Assembly (NCBI GenBank): GCA_014376575.1
Contig: JACMRF010000115.1
Coordinates: 1-11,698 of the forward strand
Direction: 5' to 3'
Length of the DNA: 11,698 nt
Origin: Undibacterium sp.
GTDB taxonomy: Bacteria; Pseudomonadota; Gammaproteobacteria; Burkholderiales; Burkholderiaceae
In this document: positions 1 through 7,980 of the stretch, in pieces
How positions within the stretch are numbered: position 1 is the stretch's first letter
Layout of the letters: each line of letters begins with the position of its first letter
Made by a program: the position numbers and the translations under genes
The notes under the pieces: model-generated
What the model saw: only the letters and a program-made list of their open reading frames with translations
What the model was told of the DNA's origin: nothing
Databases searched by the model: none

Positions 1-40
1 CCGCAATCAAAACAACTACTTTTCACAATGCCAATAAAGC

Positions 41-116
41 TGGAGCGGGAGAAGAGGCTCGAACTCTCGACCTCAACCTTGGCAAGGTTGCGCTCTACCA
101 ACTGAGCTACTCCCGC
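41..116 (-). tRNA. tRNA-Gly (anticodon GCC), copy 2 of the array
   Basis: The minus strand reads as a complete 76-base tRNA. The acceptor arm is GCGGGAG paired with CTCCCGC, followed by a T discriminator and an encoded CCA at 41-44. The D arm has AGCTCAGTTGGTAGAGC, the anticodon stem is CAACC/GGTTG around loop TTGCCAA with anticodon GCC at 81-83, and the T arm contains GTTCGAGCC. It decodes GGC and GGU glycine codons. It is identical to the tRNA at 153-228 and lies 36 bases downstream of it, so both are probably cut from one precursor transcript. Confidence 0.97.
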
Positions 117-152
117 AATCAAAACAACTACTTTTCACAACGCCAATAAAGC

Positions 153-228
153 TGGAGCGGGAGAAGAGGCTCGAACTCTCGACCTCAACCTTGGCAAGGT
201 TGCGCTCTACCAACTGAGCTACTCCCGC
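153..228 (-). tRNA. tRNA-Gly (anticodon GCC), promoter-proximal copy
   Basis: A complete 76-base tRNA on the minus strand, identical to the copy at 41-116, with anticodon GCC at 193-195 and encoded CCA at 153-156. It is the first tRNA after the strong promoter at 246-273. The predicted transcription start near 239 would leave a 5' leader of only about 11 bases for RNase P to remove. Its cloverleaf has no mismatch in the acceptor or anticodon stem. Confidence 0.97.
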
Positions 229-245
229 ATCAACAACAGGCGCAC

Positions 246-273
246 ATTATATATCAGAGACACTTTGTGTCAA
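246..273 (-). promoter_or_regulatory. Strong sigma-70 promoter of the tRNA-Gly array
   Basis: On the minus strand a perfect -35 TTGACA (268-273) and a perfect -10 TATAAT (246-251) are separated by 16 bases. The predicted start is near 239. The stretch after the -10 box reads GTGCGCC, a GC-rich discriminator of the kind known at stringently controlled stable-RNA promoters, so growth-rate or ppGpp control is likely by analogy. The -35 box overlaps the TGA stop codon of pgsA (270-272), so there is no terminator between the two and pgsA readthrough would also enter the tRNAs. Confidence 0.85.
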
Positions 274-854
274 GATCTTTTGTCTGCAGTTTCCTTAATC
301 AAAGGCCAAGCCTTACTCAAATAATAAAACATTGACCACACCGTTAATATGGCAGCCAACACTAAAAGCCAATTACCCCACAAAACAGTATCTATTACGT
401 TGAACAATACTCCGTGGTACAACATCATAGGAATAGCAATCATCTGTGCTGCTGTCTTAATTTTACCTAAACTGCTAACAGCAACCGATTTTGAAGCACC
501 GATTTGCGCCATCCACTCGCGCAAGGCAGAAATAGTGATTTCGCGCCCAATAATCACAAACGCTATCACTGCGTTGACGCGATCAAGCTGCACCAATACC
601 AATAACGCACCTGCGACCATCAGTTTATCGGCGACTGGATCAAGAAAGGCCCCGAAAGCGGAAGTTTGGTTCCATCGACGGGCAAGAAACCCATCAAACC
701 AATCAGTTACCGCAGCGACAATAAACACCGCTGTGGATGCAAAGTTTTGATCCGCGCGTGGTAACCAGCTATGAGGCAAATAAAACACGCCTACCACTAG
801 CGGGATAAGTGCTACGCGCAGCCAGGTCAGCAAAATAGGAAAATTAAATGGCAT
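270..854 (-). CDS. pgsA: CDP-diacylglycerol--glycerol-3-phosphate 3-phosphatidyltransferase
   Basis: PgsA makes phosphatidylglycerophosphate from CDP-diacylglycerol and glycerol-3-phosphate, the committed step to phosphatidylglycerol and cardiolipin, in the inner membrane. The 194-residue product has the full CDP-alcohol phosphotransferase signature D-x2-DG-x2-AR-x8-G-x3-D-x3-D at D51, D54, G55, A58, R59, G68, D72 and D76, with several hydrophobic membrane segments (about 9-27, 40-52, 78-105, 135-180). The N-terminus MPFNFPILLTWLR fits the family start. No clear Shine-Dalgarno sequence precedes the ATG. It follows uvrC after 132 bases and precedes the tRNA-Gly array, a neighbourhood common in beta- and gammaproteobacteria. 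Length and motif are normal for the family. Confidence 0.96.
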   Translation of the reverse strand: MPFNFPILLTWLRVALIPLVVGVFYLPHSWLPRADQNFASTAVFIVAAVTDWFDGFLARRWNQTSAFGAFLDPVADKLMVAGALLVLVQLDRVNAVIAFVIIGREITISALREWMAQIGASKSVAVSSLGKIKTAAQMIAIPMMLYHGVLFNVIDTVLWGNWLLVLAAILTVWSMFYYLSKAWPLIKETADKRS

Positions 855-886
855 ATTTTCAATCGCTGAAAAAGTTAATGTCGGTG

Positions 887-917
887 ATTATATTTGCCAA
901 CTGTATAAAGTTGCTAA
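887..917 (-). promoter_or_regulatory. Possible pgsA promoter
   Basis: A perfect -10 hexamer TATAAT lies at 887-892 on the minus strand, 33 bases upstream of the pgsA ATG. The -35 match is poor: TTAGCA at 912-917 lies 19 bases away and AGCAAC sits at the ideal 17-base spacing. The surrounding DNA is AT-rich, so a chance match is possible. It fits the 132-base gap after uvrC and a need for independent pgsA expression. Confidence 0.35.
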
Positions 918-930
918 TAAAGCGCGTAAA

Positions 931-964
931 TAATAAAATTTAAACCACCTGAACGTTATTCAGG
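931..964 (-). terminator. Hairpin downstream of uvrC, possible weak terminator
   Basis: A perfect 6-bp stem CCTGAA/TTCAGG (948-953 with 959-964) and a 5-base loop lie 23 bases past the uvrC stop codon. On the minus strand it is followed by a T-rich but interrupted stretch (TTTAAATTTTATTATTT, starting three bases after the stem). The stem is short and only moderately GC-rich, so it may terminate partially or merely mark the 3' end of the operon transcript. Confidence 0.35.
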
Positions 965-986
965 CCCAAATGGATCACGTTACCAC

Positions 987-2882
987 CTAGCGCAATCGCT
1001 TGTAGATTTCTTCGGCTAGTTGCTTTGATATTCCCTCCACCGCGGTCAGATCCTCAACGCTCGCATCGGCAACCCCTTTTAAGCCACCGAAACGAACAAG
1101 CAAGCGCTGTCTCCGCTTAGGCCCTACACCTTCGATCTCTTCTAATTGAGAAGTTTGTCTTGTTTTAGCGCGTTTGGCACGCATGCCAGTAATCGCAAAT
1201 CGATGCGCCTCATCGCGAATCTGTGCAATCAACATAAGTGCAGAAGATTCCTTGCCCAACTCTTTGGGTGCTCGCCCGTCAACAAACACCAAAGTCTCCA
1301 AACCGACTTTACGCCCCTCTCCTTTCGCAACGCCTACAAGCAGACTTATATCAAGTCCCAGCTCAGCAAATACCTGACGCGCAACCTCTACTTGCCCTTT
1401 ACCACCATCGATCAAAATGATATCGGGCATGATTCTGTCAATTTCAATATCGATACTATCGACATTTTTTTTAGCGGCAATACTCCCCATTTTCTCGTAT
1501 CGCCTCATTATCACTTGTCGCATTGCAGCGTAATCATCACCAGGGATAATGTCATTGATGTTGAAGCGACGATACTCGGAATTTTGCATAACGTGATGAT
1601 GAAATACCACACAAGAGGCTTGCGTCGCCTCCCCCTGAGTGTGGCTGATATCAAAACACTCTATCCGCAATTGATCGATATTTTCGATCTCCAATTCCAA
1701 CATGCTGACCAAAGAACGAGTACGAGTTTGTTGTGAACCTTGTTCAGACAACATACGTACCAAGGACAAGCGCGCGCCTTTAACTGCCATTTCTAGCCAG
1801 GCACGCCTTTGCTCTTGTGGTTGAAACGTGCATTGGATACGATGACCGCACTGCGCCATTAATGCGACCATGAGATCTGGAGCATCAAACTCTACATTCA
1901 GTATCAATTGGGAAGGTATAAACTGATCCGCATAGTGCTGTGCTAAAAAGGCAGTCAATACTTCAACTTCGATATGATCTTCGGTTGCTAATTGAGCATC
2001 TTCAACATGACTAGGAAAATAGGCGCGATCACCCAAATGTCGGCCACCACGTACCATGGCGAGATTGACGCACGCCTGCCCGCCTTCAACGATTACCGCA
2101 ATAATATCAATATCGCTATCGGTAATCGTTTCCATGCTTTGCTGGTGCAAAATTTTTGATAATGCCGACATCTGATTACGTACCAATGCTGCCTGTTCAA
2201 ATTTAAGCTGCTCAGCATATCCTAGCATTTTGGACTCAAGGTTTTGCATCACCTCTGATTGACGACCGCGCAAAAATTTTCCTGCATTCTCAACATCAGC
2301 TAAATAATCGTCGTTCGAAATGATGCTGACGCAAGGCGCGCTGCATCGACAAATTTGATGTAACAAACAGGGTCTGGTACGATTTACGAATACGCTATCT
2401 TCACAACTGCGCAACAGAAAGATTTTTTGCAGAAGCTGCATCGACTCTTTTACCGCCCACGCCGAGGGGAAGGGGCCAAAATATTGATGTTTTTTGTCTA
2501 CAGCACCACGATAATAAGTCATACGTGGAGTTCGCTCATTCGTAATCTTTAAATAAGGATATGATTTATCGTCACGAAATAAGATGTTATAGCGCGGTCG
2601 CAATGCTTTGATTAAATTATTTTCTAAAATCAAGGCTTCCGCCTCGCTGCGAGTGACAGTGGTTTCAAGTCGCACTATTTTGCCAACCATCATCGCAATG
2701 CGCGGGCTACTCAATGTTTTTTGAAAATAACTGGAAACACGTTTTTTCAGGTCTCGTGCTTTACCAACATACAATACATTGTCTTGAACATCAAAATAGC
2801 GGTAAACACCTGGCAAATTAGGTAATTTCGCCACGGTATCAAGCACAATAGTGCGCACATCAAGATGAGGTAACTCAGGCAT
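987..2882 (-). CDS. uvrC: Excinuclease ABC subunit C
   Basis: UvrC makes the two incisions around a lesion in nucleotide excision repair after UvrA/UvrB damage recognition. The 631-residue protein has the expected order: an N-terminal GIY-YIG nuclease domain (GVY at 25-27, YVG at 38-40, R48 and probable metal-binding E87), a Cys-rich segment (around 160-186, with [13 protein letters not shown]), a UVR UvrB-binding helix pair near 215-246, the RNase H-like endonuclease domain with [20 protein letters not shown] and the late DEAH segment, and C-terminal helix-hairpin-helix motifs ([13 protein letters not shown] and [12 protein letters not shown]). The stretch around [21 protein letters not shown] before ILIDGG is longer than in E. 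coli UvrC. It starts 7 bases after acpS, so it is probably co-transcribed with the upstream operon. An A8 run encodes part of AAKKN. Confidence 0.98.
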   Translation of the reverse strand: MPELPHLDVRTIVLDTVAKLPNLPGVYRYFDVQDNVLYVGKARDLKKRVSSYFQKTLSSPRIAMMVGKIVRLETTVTRSEAEALILENNLIKALRPRYNILFRDDKSYPYLKITNERTPRMTYYRGAVDKKHQYFGPFPSAWAVKESMQLLQKIFLLRSCEDSVFVNRTRPCLLHQICRCSAPCVSIISNDDYLADVENAGKFLRGRQSEVMQNLESKMLGYAEQLKFEQAALVRNQMSALSKILHQQSMETITDSDIDIIAVIVEGGQACVNLAMVRGGRHLGDRAYFPSHVEDAQLATEDHIEVEVLTAFLAQHYADQFIPSQLILNVEFDAPDLMVALMAQCGHRIQCTFQPQEQRRAWLEMAVKGARLSLVRMLSEQGSQQTRTRSLVSMLELEIENIDQLRIECFDISHTQGEATQASCVVFHHHVMQNSEYRRFNINDIIPGDDYAAMRQVIMRRYEKMGSIAAKKNVDSIDIEIDRIMPDIILIDGGKGQVEVARQVFAELGLDISLLVGVAKGEGRKVGLETLVFVDGRAPKELGKESSALMLIAQIRDEAHRFAITGMRAKRAKTRQTSQLEEIEGVGPKRRQRLLVRFGGLKGVADASVEDLTAVEGISKQLAEEIYKRLR

Positions 2883-2889
2883 ATCAACT

Positions 2890-3285
2890 CTAACAGATTT
2901 GTTCTACAATAACAAAAGCGACTGCGTACTCTGCTTCATCTGACATTGATATATGAGCACTTAAACCTCGCTCATTCATCCAATCCAATAGACCACCGTT
3001 CGGTGCGATAGTCGGTTTCCCACTTGGCGAGTTTAATATTTGCAATGATTGCCAAGTCATCGGCAGTCGCATACCCAAACCAATTGCCTTTGAGAATGCT
3101 TCTTTTGCGGCAAACCGCGAAGCTAAAAATCGCAGTCCTCGCACATATGACTTTACCTTCCGATCACTATAAATCGCAAACTCTTCAGCACCAAGTATCT
3201 TCTCAGAAAAACGATCACCATCATGCTGCGATGCCATCTTGATACGAGACATTTGAACGATATCGGTACCGACACCAAAAATCAC
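2890..3285 (-). CDS. acpS: Holo-[acyl-carrier-protein] synthase
   Basis: AcpS transfers 4'-phosphopantetheine from coenzyme A to a serine of apo-ACP, activating fatty acid synthesis in the cytoplasm. The 131-residue product has the AcpS-type 4'-PPTase motifs: GTDIV with metal ligand D8, and [11 protein letters not shown] with E62, followed by the SGKP segment and the terminal [16 protein letters not shown] strand. The start is GTG, whose bases overlap the pdxJ stop as GTGA, so it is translationally coupled to pdxJ. The pdxJ-acpS pair is widely conserved in proteobacteria. Length is normal. Confidence 0.97.
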   Translation of the reverse strand: MIFGVGTDIVQMSRIKMASQHDGDRFSEKILGAEEFAIYSDRKVKSYVRGLRFLASRFAAKEAFSKAIGLGMRLPMTWQSLQILNSPSGKPTIAPNGGLLDWMNERGLSAHISMSDEAEYAVAFVIVEQIC

Positions 3286-4040
3286 TTTGTAGTCAGCCTT
3301 GATTTCACCATGATCGACTTCATGTCACTTACAGCTTTAGCCCAGCCAACAAAAACCGCCTGAGCGACAATCGCATGCCCAATGTTTAATTCTGTTATCT
3401 CTGCTATTTCTGCAATTGCCTGAACATTTGTATAATGCAATCCGTGTCCTGCGTTAACTTTCAATCCACGTTTCACGCCTTCTAAAATACCACGCCGAAC
3501 ACGTTGAAATTCTCGATCTTGCTCCGCGCGAGTACTTGCGTCTGCATAACGACCTGTGTGAATTTCTATGACCGTCGCACCCGATTCATCGGCAGCTTGA
3601 ATTTGATTTATTTCTGAGTCAATGAATAAACTAACCCTTATACCTTCTGTTTGTAATTGTTTGACCGCAGACTTTACCTGGGAAAAATATTTAATTACGT
3701 CAAGCCCGCCCTCAGTCGTCAGTTCCTCCCGCCGCTCAGGAACAAGACAAACATCTTGAGGCCTTAAGCGGCAAGCAAAATCAAGCATTTCTTGAGTAAC
3801 TGCAGTCTCCAAATTCATTCGCGTTATCAGTCTGGGACGAATTCGCTCAACGTCGCTATCCTTTATGTGTCGACGATCTTCTCGCATATGAAGGGTGATG
3901 CAGTCAGCACCAGCTTCCTCTGCTAACAATGCCGCTTGCAGCGGATCAGGGTAACTCGTTCCACGGGCGTTTCGCAAGGTTGCGATATGATCAATATTAA
4001 CGCCTAATTCTATCAATTGGGTTTGTTGATGTATGTTCAT
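3282..4040 (-). CDS. pdxJ: Pyridoxine 5'-phosphate synthase
   Basis: PdxJ condenses 1-deoxy-D-xylulose 5-phosphate with 3-amino-2-oxopropyl phosphate to give pyridoxine 5'-phosphate, the last ring-forming step of the DXP-dependent vitamin B6 pathway. The 252-residue TIM barrel opens with [17 protein letters not shown] and carries the active-site residues aligned with E. coli H45, R47, E72 and H193 as H51, R53, E78 and H198. The motifs [29 protein letters not shown] and ELNIGHAI are all present. About six extra residues precede the usual N-terminus. The ATG overlaps the recO stop as ATGA. Confidence 0.98.
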   Translation of the reverse strand: MNIHQQTQLIELGVNIDHIATLRNARGTSYPDPLQAALLAEEAGADCITLHMREDRRHIKDSDVERIRPRLITRMNLETAVTQEMLDFACRLRPQDVCLVPERREELTTEGGLDVIKYFSQVKSAVKQLQTEGIRVSLFIDSEINQIQAADESGATVIEIHTGRYADASTRAEQDREFQRVRRGILEGVKRGLKVNAGHGLHYTNVQAIAEIAEITELNIGHAIVAQAVFVGWAKAVSDMKSIMVKSRLTTK

Positions 4041-4909
4041 AAATTTTTCAGATCAATGAGAATTTTTCTAGTATTGAGAGGGATCCCATGCAAATGGTAA
4101 GCTAACAAAAACCGCATCAATATTTTACTTTGCATTTGTGTTGTCATATCTAGATATTCGCCATTATTCATGTCTATCAAGGTCTGACCCAGCACCTGAG
4201 GCATTTTTTCTGAAGATTGGGCTGCTCTCACTCCGTGCTGTGGGTCAACTACATATAACATATCTTTAGAAACTTTTTGGGGGGGCGCGGAACATGATGT
4301 TAGATCACCAATTAAGCCAGATGCTCTTAGCAAACATAGCTCAAATTTCCTGAGTACAATCGGCATTGATTCATTATGTGCAAGCTGATTGATTGTAGAC
4401 ACATAGTGGTCAAATAAAATAGCATGGGGTTCATCGCGAACCAAGAACTTCACCAAAAGTTCGTTCAAATAAAATCCACATAACAACGCCGATTTTTCTA
4501 ATGGCAACATTCCCCCTACCCACTCAGCAGAAATTAACGTTCTAATTTCAGATTTGCCACTCCATCCCATACTTAATGGCTGAAAAGTCTGCAATGCGGC
4601 ACGCAGCTGTGAGTGTGGACGCTTTGCACCTTTTGCGACCAAAGCCACGCGTCCATATTCTCGACTAAATACATCAACTATCAAACTCGTTTCCTTATAA
4701 GGATACGAATGAAGTACGAAACTAGGCTGACCCGATATCCGCAATTCTTTCGCCGAGATTCGTTTAGGACGTGTTGTTCTTGGCAAAGGTGAAATAGCTA
4801 TAGATTGATCTTCCTTATGCTTAGATTCAAGCACTAAATTAACATTCAAAGAAATACTATCCGTTATTAACTTTCTATTCGTAACCGTAAGCACGCAATC
4901 CTGCTTCAT
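4037..4909 (-). CDS. recO: DNA repair protein RecO
   Basis: RecO helps RecR load RecA on SSB-coated single-stranded DNA in the RecF pathway. The family core begins at [20 protein letters not shown] (from residue 59), followed by the OB-fold segment [18 protein letters not shown] and a helical C-terminal domain with [11 protein letters not shown] and GVRAAQ. Only one cysteine remains where some RecOs have a zinc site. The ATG at 4909 overlaps the end of era by 35 bases and gives a basic 58-residue N-terminal extension with no further Met. Alternative starts are GTG at 4894 (preceded closely by AGGA), TTG at 4849 or GTG at 4834. The product is certain but the start is not. A C7-A5 tract encodes Ala-Pro-Pro-Gln-Lys. 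Confidence 0.93.
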   Translation of the reverse strand: MKQDCVLTVTNRKLITDSISLNVNLVLESKHKEDQSIAISPLPRTTRPKRISAKELRISGQPSFVLHSYPYKETSLIVDVFSREYGRVALVAKGAKRPHSQLRAALQTFQPLSMGWSGKSEIRTLISAEWVGGMLPLEKSALLCGFYLNELLVKFLVRDEPHAILFDHYVSTINQLAHNESMPIVLRKFELCLLRASGLIGDLTSCSAPPQKVSKDMLYVVDPQHGVRAAQSSEKMPQVLGQTLIDMNNGEYLDMTTQMQSKILMRFLLAYHLHGIPLNTRKILIDLKNL

Positions 4910-5777
4910 TATCAGCCCAACCGGACTTAACCTTTATCCAAATCTCGAGATAAACAGGGCCGCCAAATAACTTCTCCATATCCTGGCGTGATTGCGTTGA
5001 TATATCTTTGAGGCGTGCACCCTTATTTCCTATCACCATTGACTTATGACCATCACGTTCAACAAGAATAACGATAAATATACGACGTAAATCACCTTCT
5101 TGCTCAAACTTCTCAATCAAAACGGTGCTTGTGTATGGCAGTTCATCCCCAACAAAGCGGAATAATTTCTCTCTAACAATTTCAGTCGCAAGAAATTTTT
5201 CGCTTCGGTCAGTAATATCGTCTTGGCCGAAGATAGGAGAGTTTAATGGTAAATATTTCTTGATCTCACCTTCAAGATTTTCCAGCTGAAATCCTAAAGT
5301 CGCGGACACTGGAACCACTGCTGAAAAAGGAAAAAGGGCCATGATTTTTTGCGCGAACGGCATCATGACAGCCTTATCTTTAACACGATCAGATTTATTA
5401 ATGACCAAAATACATGGTACATTTTTTGGTAGCAGATCTATCACTTGCTGATCCGCCGGACCAAAGGTACCAGCTTCGATAATAAATAAAATTACATCTG
5501 ATGCGGTGAGTGTATTTGTCACCGTTCTATTTAAAGTGCGATTTAAAGGGTTTGCGTGGCGAGTCTGAAAGCCTGGCGTATCAACATATACATATTGTGT
5601 GTTTTCTTTCGTCTGTATTCCAGTAATACGATGCCTTGTAGTTTGCGCCTTTCGCGAAGTAATACTTACTTTCGCACCTATCAAGGCATTCATTAAAGTA
5701 GACTTACCAACGTTTGGCCGGCCGACTATAGCAATGTAGCCACAACGAAATTCAGGTGTATTTAATGATTCATTCAT
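4875..5777 (-). CDS. era: GTPase Era
   Basis: Era binds GTP and the 3' end of 16S rRNA and acts in 30S subunit maturation, with links to the cell cycle. The 300-residue protein has G1 GRPNVGKS (19-26), the switch region around [12 protein letters not shown]3 DTPGF (66-70), G4 NKSD (127-130) and G5 VPVSA, then a C-terminal KH domain with [13 protein letters not shown]. Its ATG overlaps the rnc stop as ATGA. The rnc-era-recO order is the classical proteobacterial operon, which joins rRNA processing to ribosome assembly. Length is typical. Confidence 0.98.
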   Translation of the reverse strand: MNESLNTPEFRCGYIAIVGRPNVGKSTLMNALIGAKVSITSRKAQTTRHRITGIQTKENTQYVYVDTPGFQTRHANPLNRTLNRTVTNTLTASDVILFIIEAGTFGPADQQVIDLLPKNVPCILVINKSDRVKDKAVMMPFAQKIMALFPFSAVVPVSATLGFQLENLEGEIKKYLPLNSPIFGQDDITDRSEKFLATEIVREKLFRFVGDELPYTSTVLIEKFEQEGDLRRIFIVILVERDGHKSMVIGNKGARLKDISTQSRQDMEKLFGGPVYLEIWIKVKSGWADNEAGLRAYGYE

Positions 5778-6643
5778 GCGGTTTTTGGACGTAGGTTGTG
5801 CTGCAAGGCTTCCTCTAATGCCGTTTGGCTAGTAGATGAATCCGTTTGAGTATGTTGTATTGGAAATTTTATATTATTACTTCCAAGAGAATCTGTTTGG
5901 ACGGTCGCAATCCCAGTCAATTTCAATTGAGATGTCCTTGGTTTACTTTTACGAGAACCAGGTACCTTTGAAAGCAATGCTAGTGCTGTTTCCAATGCCA
6001 GCTTGGCGGCAGCTTGCTCTCCAGCACGACGACTTCCGCCAGCACCGAACACTTGTATCTCCAACTTTGGTACGATACATTCAATTTCAAACTCTTGGTT
6101 GTGAGCCGCGCCATGGGTCGCGACCACATTATACAAGGGCAATGCTATTTTTTTACTTTGCAAGAATTCTTGCAGCAACGTCTTGGCATCTTTACCAAGA
6201 GTAGTAGGATCAACTATCACCAATATTTGAGTGTAAAGCAATTTAATTACTTCTCGTGCTGCATCAAAACCGGCATCAAGAAAGACTGCTCCAAAAAGAG
6301 CCTCTAAAGTATCAGCTAAAATTGATGGACGGCGAAACCCTCCAGACTTCAACTCTCCCTCACCTAATCGCAAAAACTGCGACAATTCTATTCGTTGCGC
6401 GATTTCGTACAAGGACTGTTGCTTTACTAAATTCGCACGTACCCTCGATAGATCACCCTCATCAATACTGGGAAACCGGTCAAACAACAAAGAGGCTATA
6501 ACACAATTTAATATAGAATCACCCAAGAATTCAAGGCGTTCATTATGTAAAGCACTATGACTTCTATGTGTCAGCGCCTGCTGCAATAATGCAGCGTCTC
6601 TAAACTGGTGACCCAATTTTTTTTGCAATAACTGTTCGTTCAT
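5774..6643 (-). CDS. rnc: Ribonuclease III with C-terminal extension
   Basis: RNase III cuts double-stranded RNA, including the 30S rRNA precursor. The RIII domain carries the signature [10 protein letters not shown] (34-43), and the Mg-binding residues corresponding to E. coli E41, D45, D114 and E117 are E38, D42, D111 and E114. The dsRNA-binding domain runs from about [12 protein letters not shown] (151) to [14 protein letters not shown] (about 222). After it comes a tail of about 65 residues that is basic first (SRKSKPRTS) and then rich in Ser, Thr and Gln, making the protein 289 residues against 226 in E. coli. It starts 22 bases after the DUF4845 gene, with no strong Shine-Dalgarno sequence. 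An A8 run encodes QKK near the start. Confidence 0.97.
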   Translation of the reverse strand: MNEQLLQKKLGHQFRDAALLQQALTHRSHSALHNERLEFLGDSILNCVIASLLFDRFPSIDEGDLSRVRANLVKQQSLYEIAQRIELSQFLRLGEGELKSGGFRRPSILADTLEALFGAVFLDAGFDAAREVIKLLYTQILVIVDPTTLGKDAKTLLQEFLQSKKIALPLYNVVATHGAAHNQEFEIECIVPKLEIQVFGAGGSRRAGEQAAAKLALETALALLSKVPGSRKSKPRTSQLKLTGIATVQTDSLGSNNIKFPIQHTQTDSSTSQTALEEALQHNLRPKTA

Positions 6644-6665
6644 AATGGGAATCGTTTTATTCCAC

Positions 6666-7049
6666 TCATTTCGTTATTTCACCGCTTTTTGCAGTTGTTC
6701 CAGCGTATTCCATTAGTAGACTCGCTGATCCAACTAAAGGGATTTTTTTTGTATATGCAAAGCTCACTTCCATGACTTCACCATTTCTTACAATGAACAA
6801 ATCTTTTCCCTTCAGCGAATCAATATATCCGACCTCAGCTTGCTTATCAAAGCTATTCTGAATTTCTCTAGCCGTAGAACCTGCTTTCTGAGCAGAAACT
6901 ATAGCCTTTTTTACTGACATAAATTCTATGAAAGAGGGGACGACTTTCATTCCAAAAATAGCTATAACCACGAGGACAGCCAAAGTTAAAATTAGACCAA
7001 TAAGGGAAATTCCATGCTGCCGACGAAACAAGAAATTACTATTTTCCAT
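6666..7049 (-). CDS. DUF4845 single-pass membrane protein
   Basis: The 127-residue product has a short positive N-terminus (FLFRRQHG) followed by one hydrophobic segment at about 14-36 and a soluble, probably periplasmic, region of about 90 residues. It matches what I know of DUF4845, a family often encoded between lepB and rnc in beta- and gammaproteobacteria. The function is not established. The N-terminus resembles type IV prepilins (basic residues, Gly, then a hydrophobic stretch), but position +5 after the Gly is Gly rather than the usual Glu, so cleavage by prepilin peptidase is doubtful. AGGA upstream of the ATG is a possible ribosome site. It lies 22 bases after lepB and 22 bases before rnc, hence in the same operon. 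Confidence 0.9.
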   Translation of the reverse strand: MENSNFLFRRQHGISLIGLILTLAVLVVIAIFGMKVVPSFIEFMSVKKAIVSAQKAGSTAREIQNSFDKQAEVGYIDSLKGKDLFIVRNGEVMEVSFAYTKKIPLVGSASLLMEYAGTTAKSGEITK

Positions 7050-7071
7050 GCTATTCGAATCCTATTAGTTA

Positions 7072-7980
7072 TTAAAAACCACCAATACGTTTTAGACTAC
7101 TAAAATTCATCCAAATAAAAAAAGCTTTACCAACAATGTTCTTGTCTGGAACGAACCCCCAATAACGACTATCCAAACTATTGTCGCGATTATCGCCCAT
7201 CATGAAGTATTGCGCGGCTGGAACAGTACAAGAAAATCCCAGTTCATCGTAACTACATAACTTCCTGTTTGGAAACTGATGGGGATCCCTCACAAAGGCT
7301 GGTACCCTCGCGTCGTTAAGTATTCTATGTTTTACACCTGTCAGGTTTTCTTCAAATTGATTTGAATAACTTAAACGCTCGTCGTCCAAAAAGTCAGGTA
7401 ATGGCTCATAAAAAATCTGCCTTCCGTTTACAGATAATCGCTTGTTTTGATAAACAATTTTATCGCCAGGAACACCTACCACACGTTTAATATAGTCCAA
7501 ATTCGGGTTTTCAGGATATTTAAACACCATGACATCACCGCGCTGAGGGTTACCAACCTCCAATATTTTTTTATTAATAATTGGCAAGCGTATCCCATAG
7601 ATGAACTTATTAACAAGTATTAAATCACCGACATACAAAGTAGGCAACATCGAACTTGACGGAATTTTGAACGGCTCATATAAAAATGACCTTAAGAAAA
7701 AAACCAATGCAATTACAGGAAAAAAACTACCTGAGTATTCGATCCATGCTGGTTGTTTAAGCAACCTATTTTCCAATTCGCTCCGACTACCTCCTTCTAA
7801 TCGGATTCCATCCGCACTCAACTTTACACTTCGTGCGTCAAAATCTACCAAGGCCTTGTCGGCAGTTGCTCGGCGTTGCTTCGCAAAAAAGTAAACATCC
7901 AAAAACCAAATCACTCCGGTAACTATTGTGAGTACGAATAGAATTAGAGCAAAATTTCCTAAAATTAATTGAAAATTCAT
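7072..7980 (-). CDS. lepB: Signal peptidase I
   Basis: LepB removes signal peptides from exported proteins on the outer face of the inner membrane. The 302-residue protein has two N-terminal membrane segments (about 5-28 and 82-100) separated by a cytoplasmic loop, then the periplasmic catalytic domain. The Ser-Lys dyad is S110 in [10 protein letters not shown] and K165 in [12 protein letters not shown]. The conserved [17 protein letters not shown] box is at 262-278. The length is between those of many bacterial type I peptidases and E. coli LepB (324). The ATG overlaps the lepA stop as ATGA, the standard lepA-lepB coupling. Confidence 0.98.
   Translation of the reverse strand: MNFQLILGNFALILFVLTIVTGVIWFLDVYFFAKQRRATADKALVDFDARSVKLSADGIRLEGGSRSELENRLLKQPAWIEYSGSFFPVIALVFFLRSFLYEPFKIPSSSMLPTLYVGDLILVNKFIYGIRLPIINKKILEVGNPQRGDVMVFKYPENPNLDYIKRVVGVPGDKIVYQNKRLSVNGRQIFYEPLPDFLDDERLSYSNQFEENLTGVKHRILNDARVPAFVRDPHQFPNRKLCSYDELGFSCTVPAAQYFMMGDNRDNSLDSRYWGFVPDKNIVGKAFFIWMNFSSLKRIGGF

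Larger units (their letters stand above)
1..228 (-). repeat. Tandem tRNA-Gly array, 112-base period
   Basis: The block 113-224 repeats 1-112 with one difference that I can see (C at 141, T at 29). Each unit is one tRNA-Gly(GCC) plus a 36-base spacer (minus strand GCTTTATTGGCG... to ...TTTTGATT). Bases 1-4 (ccgc) match the 5' end of the same tRNA, so a third copy probably begins at the window edge and continues outside. The spacer is as conserved as the tRNAs, which points to recent duplication or gene conversion of whole units rather than ancient paralogy. Confidence 0.9.

Noticed and set aside
1..228. CRISPR or insertion-sequence reading of the 112-base tandem repeat
   Set aside because: The repeat unit contains complete tRNA genes and conserved spacers, with no inverted ends, transposase or variable spacers.
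349..750. Plus-strand open frame opposite pgsA
   Set aside because: It lies entirely inside pgsA on the other strand, has Ser/Thr/Ala-rich composition without a recognisable domain, and pgsA has all its catalytic motifs.
1146..1736. Several plus-strand open frames opposite uvrC (1146-1736, 1174-1377, 1238-1420)
   Set aside because: They overlap each other and a clearly intact uvrC; no family motif is visible in any of them.
5836..6501. Plus-strand open frames opposite rnc
   Set aside because: They are antisense shadows of the rnc coding sequence and its low-complexity tail.
6648..6663. Hairpin GGAAT/ATTCC just before rnc as an RNase III autoregulation site
   Set aside because: The stem has only five pairs, too short for a normal RNase III substrate, and such a stem is expected by chance in AT-rich DNA.
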